Positions 5,955-10,095 of a DNA stretch of 10,095 bases are shown here, piece by piece (position 1 is the stretch's first letter; each line of letters begins with the position of its first letter). The notes under the pieces are model-generated. The model ran no database searches. It saw only the letters and a list, made by a program, of their open reading frames with translations, and was not told where the DNA came from. The stretch is from assembly GCA_041569895.1 (NCBI GenBank), contig JBFFXF010000272.1, positions 1 to 10,095 on the forward strand, written 5' to 3'. Origin of the DNA: JBFFXF01 sp041569895 (GTDB lineage: Bacteria; Planctomycetota; UBA8108; JACQVS01). The translations under genes were made by a program, and so were the position numbers.

Positions 5955-8900
5955 ATGCGTGACACGAGCCAGTTCACCGGACAGTCGAGGCACGCCGGCA
6001 GGTCGACGGCGGTCACGGCGTTCGTCCTCGCGCTGGTGGTCGTCGCCGTCATCATCGCGATCAAGTTCCTGCCGTTCGGCCGGCCGGACGGCGCCGGTGG
6101 CGGACCTGTCGAGGGAGACCGCGCGGGCGCCACCGGGGCCGCGCCCGTGGAGAGCGCGGCGGTCGCCGACCCCGCCGGGGACGCCGAAGCCGGTGCGTCA
6201 TCGCCAGCGGAGACGCCGCCTGGCGAGACGAGCGTGACGGCGATCGAGGACGGCACGATCGTCATCGCGGGCGTCGTGACGAGCGAGTCGGCGGAGCCGA
6301 TCGAGGGAGCGATCGCGCGCTGGATCGACGCGGACTCCGACGACCTCGAGCCCCTGGCGCACGACGGCGCCGTGCTCGGCAGCACGGTCGATCTCGAGCA
6401 CATTGAGGACGACCCGCTGCGGCAGGCGTTCGAGCGCGCTGTCGCTGCCGAAACCGACGTCGCCGGAGCATTCGAGCTTCGTGTCCCGGAACGGCGCGGC
6501 TCGGTGATGGTCTCCGCGGCCGGATACCGCACCACCATCCGCTCGGTCGCTGACGCGAACGCCCCGAACGCCGGCGTGCAGGAGACTGCAGAGGTCCCGG
6601 AGGCCGACGAGGAGCAGGAGCCCGCCGGGGCCGTGGAGGACTCCGCTCCGGTGACCGGGGGCCCCGTCGAGCTCCGCTTCACGCTCGAGCCGGCGGGCTC
6701 GATCTCCGGTCGCGTCACCGACGCGCAGACGGGCGAGCCCGCCACCGGGATGATCGTGACCGCAAGTCGCATCGAGCCCGACCGGCCAGCGTTTCTGAGC
6801 GCCGTGGACGGCGACGCACCGCGTGCTCGCACGGACGACAACGGCGACTACGTCCTCAGGGGGCTGCCGCTCGGCGAGTACCGGGTCGCGCCGCGCACCG
6901 GCGAGACGGACTACGCATCGATCCCCTCGCGCGACGGCCGCGTGGTGGTGCTCGAGGAGGGTGTCGACGTCATCGACGTCGACTTCGACGTGACGCGCGG
7001 CGGCGTCATCACGGGCGTTGTCGTCGACCCGGCCGGCGAACCCGTCGCGCTCGCTCGATGCGTCACGCTACCCACCGACGTCATGGAGCGCGCCATGCGG
7101 GGAGACATCGAGTTCCTGGCGCTCCTCGATGACCGGGCGGCGACCACGGACAACGCCGGAGCGTTCGAGTTCCGCGGGCTGCCGCTCGGCGTCACCTACC
7201 GCGTCCATGCGCACATCGAGGGCTTCGCGCGCGCCCGGAGCGAGCCGGTCGAGCTCACCGCCGAACACCCGGTGGCGGAGATCGGCCTGCGGCTGACGAG
7301 GGGATACTCGATCTCGGGGCGAGTCGTCCACGCCAGCGGGGGTGTCACGGCGGACGTCGAGGTGCGCGCCGGCAGTCCGCTCGAGAGCTTCTTCACCGGC
7401 GGTTTCGATGCGTCCGTCGCCGACCCCGTGAAGACACGGACCGACGAGCAGGGCGAGTTCCGTCTCGAGCACCTCGGCGACGGCGAGTACGCCCTCTCGG
7501 CGGGCGAGGTCGACGTCCCGACGTTTCCATTTGGCGACGAGGACGCGACGCAGACGCGGGTGACGGTCCAGGGCGCCGACGTCACCGGCGTGGTGGTCAC
7601 CCTCGGCCCACCGCCCGGTGGCGGCGTGCGAGTGACCGGCACGGTGCGAGGGAACGACGGCACGCCCCTCGCCGGGGCGACGGTGAAGGTCGCGTCGATG
7701 ACCGACATCGTCATGCTCTCGACCGACGAGGCGTCAACAGACGAGAATGGCCGCTTCGCGGTCGCCACGTCGAAGACCGGCCCGTTCCGCGTCAGGGCCT
7801 CCCGCGACGGCTATGCGGACTCCGCGGTGGAGAACGTCGCGCCGGAGGTCCCCGTCGACATCGTGCTCGAGCAGCACGGACGGCTCTCGGGGCGGGTCGT
7901 CACCTCCGCGGGAACGGCTCCCGGAGCGGGCGGTCGCGTCACGGCCCAGCCGGTCGACGCGCCGCCGAACTTTCAGCAGGCGATGCTCGGTCTCGGAGAC
8001 GGTTCGGCCGGCGGACCCGTCGCCCCGGACGGCGTGTTCTCGCTCGAGGCTCCCGCCGGCCGCGTCGAGGTGCGCGTGTTGGTCCCGGGGTTCGCTCCGG
8101 CGAGCTCCGCGGCGATCGACCTCGCTCCGGGCGAGCACGAGGACGACATCGAGATCGTCATCTCCGTCGGCGCGGTGCTCCACGGCAAGATCACCGCTCC
8201 CGGAAGCGTCGCGGGTGCCTCCGGAGCGCGCGTCCGCGTCGAGCTGGTGACCGACGACCCCACGGCCGTCTTCGCCCGGATGATGCCGCAGCTCTTCGGC
8301 TCCGCGCGCAACAGCGTCATGACCGACGACGACGGCCAGTGGGAGATCGCCCACCTCGAGGCGGGCGTGTACGCGGTCACCGCCTCGCACGACGAGCATG
8401 CCCCGTCGGGGACGCTCGAGGTCACGGTCGCTCGCGACGAGGTGCGGCCGGTGCGGACCATCGCGCTCAGCGTGCCCGCCTCGGTCTCGGGGCGCATCCT
8501 CGACGAGGGCAAGCCCGTCGGCGGCATGACCGTCCAGCTGATGAGCGTGACGTCGCCGCTGGCGCAGAAGCCCAGCAACACGGACGGCACCTTCGAGTTC
8601 ACCGGGCTGAGAGCCGGCGAGTACATGCTCAGCGTGCTCGACATGAAGGCGATGATGAGCGGCCGGATGAAATCGAAGACGCGCCACCTGGTCCTCGAGG
8701 CCGGCGTCACGCACCAGGTCACCATCGAGTTCGGCAAGGGTCATCTCGTGCACGGCAAGATCACCGGCGCTCTCCCCGCGGGACCGTTCAACATGGTCAC
8801 GCTGCGCCGTCCCGGCGGCAAGCCGCCGGAGGAGCTCAACCCACTCGACCCCGTGGACTCGATCGAGGCGGCGAAGTACCAGGGTGGCGTGGGCTTCGTC

Positions 8901-9089
8901 ACCGGCGACGGGTACGAGATCCCCGACGTCGAGCCGGGCACGTACATCATCGAGATCCCGCGCATGCCCTCCGACCCGACAGACTTGCAGTCGTATCAGA
9001 AGATGCAGGACCGATCGCCGCTCTACCGCGCGCGCCTCGAGATCCAGGACAAGGACGTCGAGCACGACATCTCGCTCGACTCGAGGTGA
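5955..9089 (+). CDS. Large membrane-anchored protein with about nine carboxypeptidase-regulatory-like (CarboxypepD_reg) repeats
   Basis: This is a 1044-residue protein. Residues about 19-40 form one hydrophobic helix after a short basic N-terminus with no cleavage signal, so the bulk should be anchored in a membrane and face outward. A low-complexity Ala/Gly/Glu linker (about 43-95) follows. Then come about nine beta-sandwich units beginning near residues 99, 248, 349, 451, 558, 643, 740, 842 and 929. Each starts with a GxxSGxV-type strand (for example GSISGRVTD, YSISGRVVH, ASVSGRILD). Most continue with TDxxGxFxxxxLxxGxYxV, the signature of CarboxypepD_reg folds. Such folds are transthyretin-like structural modules, often in adhesins, transport-linked or scaffold proteins. 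No catalytic domain is seen. Acidic residues are abundant. The ribosome site is excellent. The next gene starts 38 bp after the stop. Exact function is unknown; a surface or periplasmic scaffold is inference. Confidence 0.85.
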   Translation: MRDTSQFTGQSRHAGRSTAVTAFVLALVVVAVIIAIKFLPFGRPDGAGGGPVEGDRAGATGAAPVESAAVADPAGDAEAGASSPAETPPGETSVTAIEDGTIVIAGVVTSESAEPIEGAIARWIDADSDDLEPLAHDGAVLGSTVDLEHIEDDPLRQAFERAVAAETDVAGAFELRVPERRGSVMVSAAGYRTTIRSVADANAPNAGVQETAEVPEADEEQEPAGAVEDSAPVTGGPVELRFTLEPAGSISGRVTDAQTGEPATGMIVTASRIEPDRPAFLSAVDGDAPRARTDDNGDYVLRGLPLGEYRVAPRTGETDYASIPSRDGRVVVLEEGVDVIDVDFDVTRGGVITGVVVDPAGEPVALARCVTLPTDVMERAMRGDIEFLALLDDRAATTDNAGAFEFRGLPLGVTYRVHAHIEGFARARSEPVELTAEHPVAEIGLRLTRGYSISGRVVHASGGVTADVEVRAGSPLESFFTGGFDASVADPVKTRTDEQGEFRLEHLGDGEYALSAGEVDVPTFPFGDEDATQTRVTVQGADVTGVVVTLGPPPGGGVRVTGTVRGNDGTPLAGATVKVASMTDIVMLSTDEASTDENGRFAVATSKTGPFRVRASRDGYADSAVENVAPEVPVDIVLEQHGRLSGRVVTSAGTAPGAGGRVTAQPVDAPPNFQQAMLGLGDGSAGGPVAPDGVFSLEAPAGRVEVRVLVPGFAPASSAAIDLAPGEHEDDIEIVISVGAVLHGKITAPGSVAGASGARVRVELVTDDPTAVFARMMPQLFGSARNSVMTDDDGQWEIAHLEAGVYAVTASHDEHAPSGTLEVTVARDEVRPVRTIALSVPASVSGRILDEGKPVGGMTVQLMSVTSPLAQKPSNTDGTFEFTGLRAGEYMLSVLDMKAMMSGRMKSKTRHLVLEAGVTHQVTIEFGKGHLVHGKITGALPAGPFNMVTLRRPGGKPPEELNPLDPVDSIEAAKYQGGVGFVTGDGYEIPDVEPGTYIIEIPRMPSDPTDLQSYQKMQDRSPLYRARLEIQDKDVEHDISLDSR

Positions 9090-9114
9090 CCCGCGCCGGG
9101 CCGTCTCTTTCTGT

Positions 9115-9120
9115 TATACT
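9115..9120 (+). promoter_or_regulatory. Candidate -10 box placing the transcript start at the dehydrogenase ATG
   Basis: TATACT stands in a locally T-rich stretch between two GC-rich genes. It ends 7 nt before the ATG at 9128, so transcription from it would begin at or next to the start codon. No Shine-Dalgarno exists between the previous stop and the ATG, which fits a leaderless mRNA. A -35 hexamer is not evident. Confidence 0.45.
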
Positions 9121-9127
9121 CTCCGGC

Positions 9128-9880
9128 ATGTCACTCGAAGGACGCATCGCCGTCGTCACGGGCGCATCGAGCGGGATCGGCGAGGCCGTGTCGCTTCTCC
9201 TGGCGCGCCGCGGCGTCAAGGTCACCCTGTTCGCTCGCGACCGCGGGCGGCTGGAGCGCGTCGCGGGACGCATCGGCGAGGACGACGGCGAGTGCCTCGT
9301 CGTCCCGGGCGACGTCACCTCCGAGAAGGACGTCCTCGCGCTCTTCGAGCGTTCACACGAGCGCTGGCGCGGGCTCGACTGTCTCGTCAACGCCGCCGGC
9401 ATCGGCCGCTCGGCGGCACTGCACGACGGACGCCTCGAGGACTGGCGCGCCATGTTCGAGACCAACGTCCTCGGCCTCTGCGTCGCCACGCGGGAGGCCC
9501 TGCGGCGCTTCGATGACGAGCGCGGAGGTCACGTCATCCACATCGCCAGCATGTCCGGCCACCGCGTGCCGCAGGGAAGCGGCAGCGGCTTCTACGCGGC
9601 GACCAAGCACGCCGTGCGCGCGCTCACCGAGGCGCTGCGCGTCGAGCTGCGAGCACGCGGCAGCCGCAGCCGCGTGACGGAGATCTCGCCGGGATTCGTG
9701 CACACGAGCTTCTTCGAGCAGTACTACGGCGGCGACCGGAAGAGGATCGAGGAGACCCTGACGCGTTTCCGGATCCTCGACCCCGCCGACGTCGCCGCGG
9801 CCGTCGCGTGGGCGCTCGAGGCGCCGGCGCATGTCGCCGTCCACGACATCCTGATGCGCTCGAACGAGCAACCCTCCTGA
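9128..9880 (+). CDS. Short-chain dehydrogenase/reductase (classical SDR, probably NADP-dependent)
   Basis: This is a 250-residue cytoplasmic oxidoreductase of normal classical SDR length. Features in order are: the nucleotide-binding TGASSGIG at residues 11-18; Arg37 and Arg39 after the second beta strand, where a basic residue instead of Asp usually favours NADP(H); Asp62 in GDVT; the structural NAAG at 88-91; Asn113; Ser143; and the catalytic Tyr156 and Lys160 in YAATK. SPGFVHT follows at about 187-193. The C-terminus, HDILMRSNEQ, resembles the DHRS11/YdfG-like branch, whose members reduce varied carbonyls or oxidise hydroxy compounds; the substrate here is unknown. The frame is open upstream to 8339 inside the preceding gene, but homology begins at the ATG at 9128. 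It may be transcribed independently from the TATACT at 9115. It is followed directly by repeat copy C. Confidence 0.9.
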   Translation: MSLEGRIAVVTGASSGIGEAVSLLLARRGVKVTLFARDRGRLERVAGRIGEDDGECLVVPGDVTSEKDVLALFERSHERWRGLDCLVNAAGIGRSAALHDGRLEDWRAMFETNVLGLCVATREALRRFDDERGGHVIHIASMSGHRVPQGSGSGFYAATKHAVRALTEALRVELRARGSRSRVTEISPGFVHTSFFEQYYGGDRKRIEETLTRFRILDPADVAAAVAWALEAPAHVAVHDILMRSNEQPS

Positions 9881-9888
9881 CCGGTCCC

Positions 9889-9976
9889 GTGCCCGAAAGG
9901 CTGCTCGACTCCGCTCGCGAGACTCTGCGACGCATCCATAAGGAAAGCAGGAAGAAGAGGAAGGCAGGAAACGAGG
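9889..9976 (+). repeat. Partial repeat copy C (GTGCCCG box and AGGAAAGCAGG purine module)
   Basis: It begins 9 bp after the dehydrogenase stop. Positions 9889-9921 match 4062-4095 (shared GTGCCCG, GCTGCTCGAC, CCGCT, GCGAG). The AAGGAAAGCAGGAA at 9940-9953 is identical to 4115-4128. The purine-rich stretch goes on to CAGGAAACGAGG at 9965-9976, which matches the minus strand of the DNA beside copy A (about 1446-1457). The 53-bp core and hexamer arrays are absent from this copy, so it carries only the left-hand modules. Confidence 0.7.
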
Positions 9977-10039
9977 CTGGTCGTGCCTTGGACGCTGTGT
10001 CGATTCTGGAAGACGCCTTCGAGAAGCGACCAGCTTCGT
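9971..10039 (+). other. Long-looped inverted repeat downstream of the dehydrogenase
   Basis: Thirteen-base arms at 9971-9983 and 10027-10039 pair fully except for one position, which is a G-U wobble in RNA (9975 with 10035). The loop is 43 nt. No T-tract follows, so it is not a standard intrinsic terminator. It could be a structured 3' end or part of the repeat element. It lies at the right end of copy C. Confidence 0.5.
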
Positions 10040-10056
10040 CACGCTGTCAACACAGA

Positions 10057-10072
10057 GGCGCGGCGCCGCGCC
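10057..10072. other. 16-bp perfect palindrome
   Basis: GGCGCGGCGCCGCGCC is self-complementary over its full length. It is followed by more GCGC-rich sequence to the window end and no T-run. The final stretch 10073-10095 holds no recognisable gene. Palindromes of this composition arise easily in very GC-rich DNA, so function is uncertain. Confidence 0.5.
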
Positions 10073-10095
10073 AGCGCAGCGCCGCGTGAGAGCAC

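Noticed and set aside
8339..9127. N-terminal extension of the dehydrogenase
   Set aside because: It overlaps the large repeat protein in another frame and is rich in Arg/Gly/Ala as expected of a shadow frame. The ATG at 9128 gives a standard SDR.

Overview
This is a GC-rich stretch of bacterial chromosome, most probably from an uncultured member of the Planctomycetota. The evidence is a set of family types that are common together in that phylum: a squalene-cyclase-fold repeat protein, a secreted DUF6807 protein, a cytochrome c with an N-terminal dockerin-like calcium-loop pair, and a large membrane-anchored protein of carboxypeptidase-regulatory-like repeats. The assignment is inference from gene content, because there is no rRNA or tRNA gene here.

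Layout, left to right. (1) Positions 3-1178 (+) hold the 3' part of a prenyltransferase/squalene-oxidase-repeat protein, cut by the window edge inside a run of 17 C. (2) Positions 1179-1522 have no gene and carry copy A of a mosaic intergenic repeat. (3) Positions 1523-2812 (+) encode a secreted DUF6807 protein. (4) Positions 2813-4006 (-) encode an M20 metallopeptidase of PepT type. These two genes converge with directly abutting stop codons. (5) Positions 4007-4339 are a divergent intergenic region filled by copy B of the repeat, followed by an extended -10 promoter. (6) Positions 4340-5311 (+) encode a secreted dockerin-like/dihaem cytochrome c. (7) Positions 5312-5749 contain a severed piece of an FMN-binding glutamate synthase-type domain, read as a pseudogene. 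(8) Positions 5766-5859 are a tandem array of 10-13 bp units with phased T-tracts. (9) Positions 5955-9089 (+) encode a 1044-residue membrane-anchored protein with about nine beta-sandwich repeats. (10) Positions 9128-9880 (+) encode a short-chain dehydrogenase, probably from a leaderless transcript. (11) Positions 9881-10095 hold partial copy C of the repeat, then a long-looped hairpin and a 16-bp palindrome.

The genes do not form an obvious pathway or operon. The DUF6807 protein, the cytochrome and the big repeat protein look exported or surface-anchored; the peptidase and the dehydrogenase look cytoplasmic. The most distinctive feature is the non-coding material. At least three related intergenic elements within 10 kb share modules in a fixed order: a 34-bp box, purine-rich AGGAAAGCAGGAA-type sequence, an ATCGGA-type hexamer array, a 53-bp hairpin-forming core, and a GGGNAC array able to form G-quadruplexes. 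The one substitution between the two full cores turns a T-A pair of the hairpin into a T-G wobble. A second notable point is the glutamate synthase remnant, which is joined almost directly behind the cytochrome gene.
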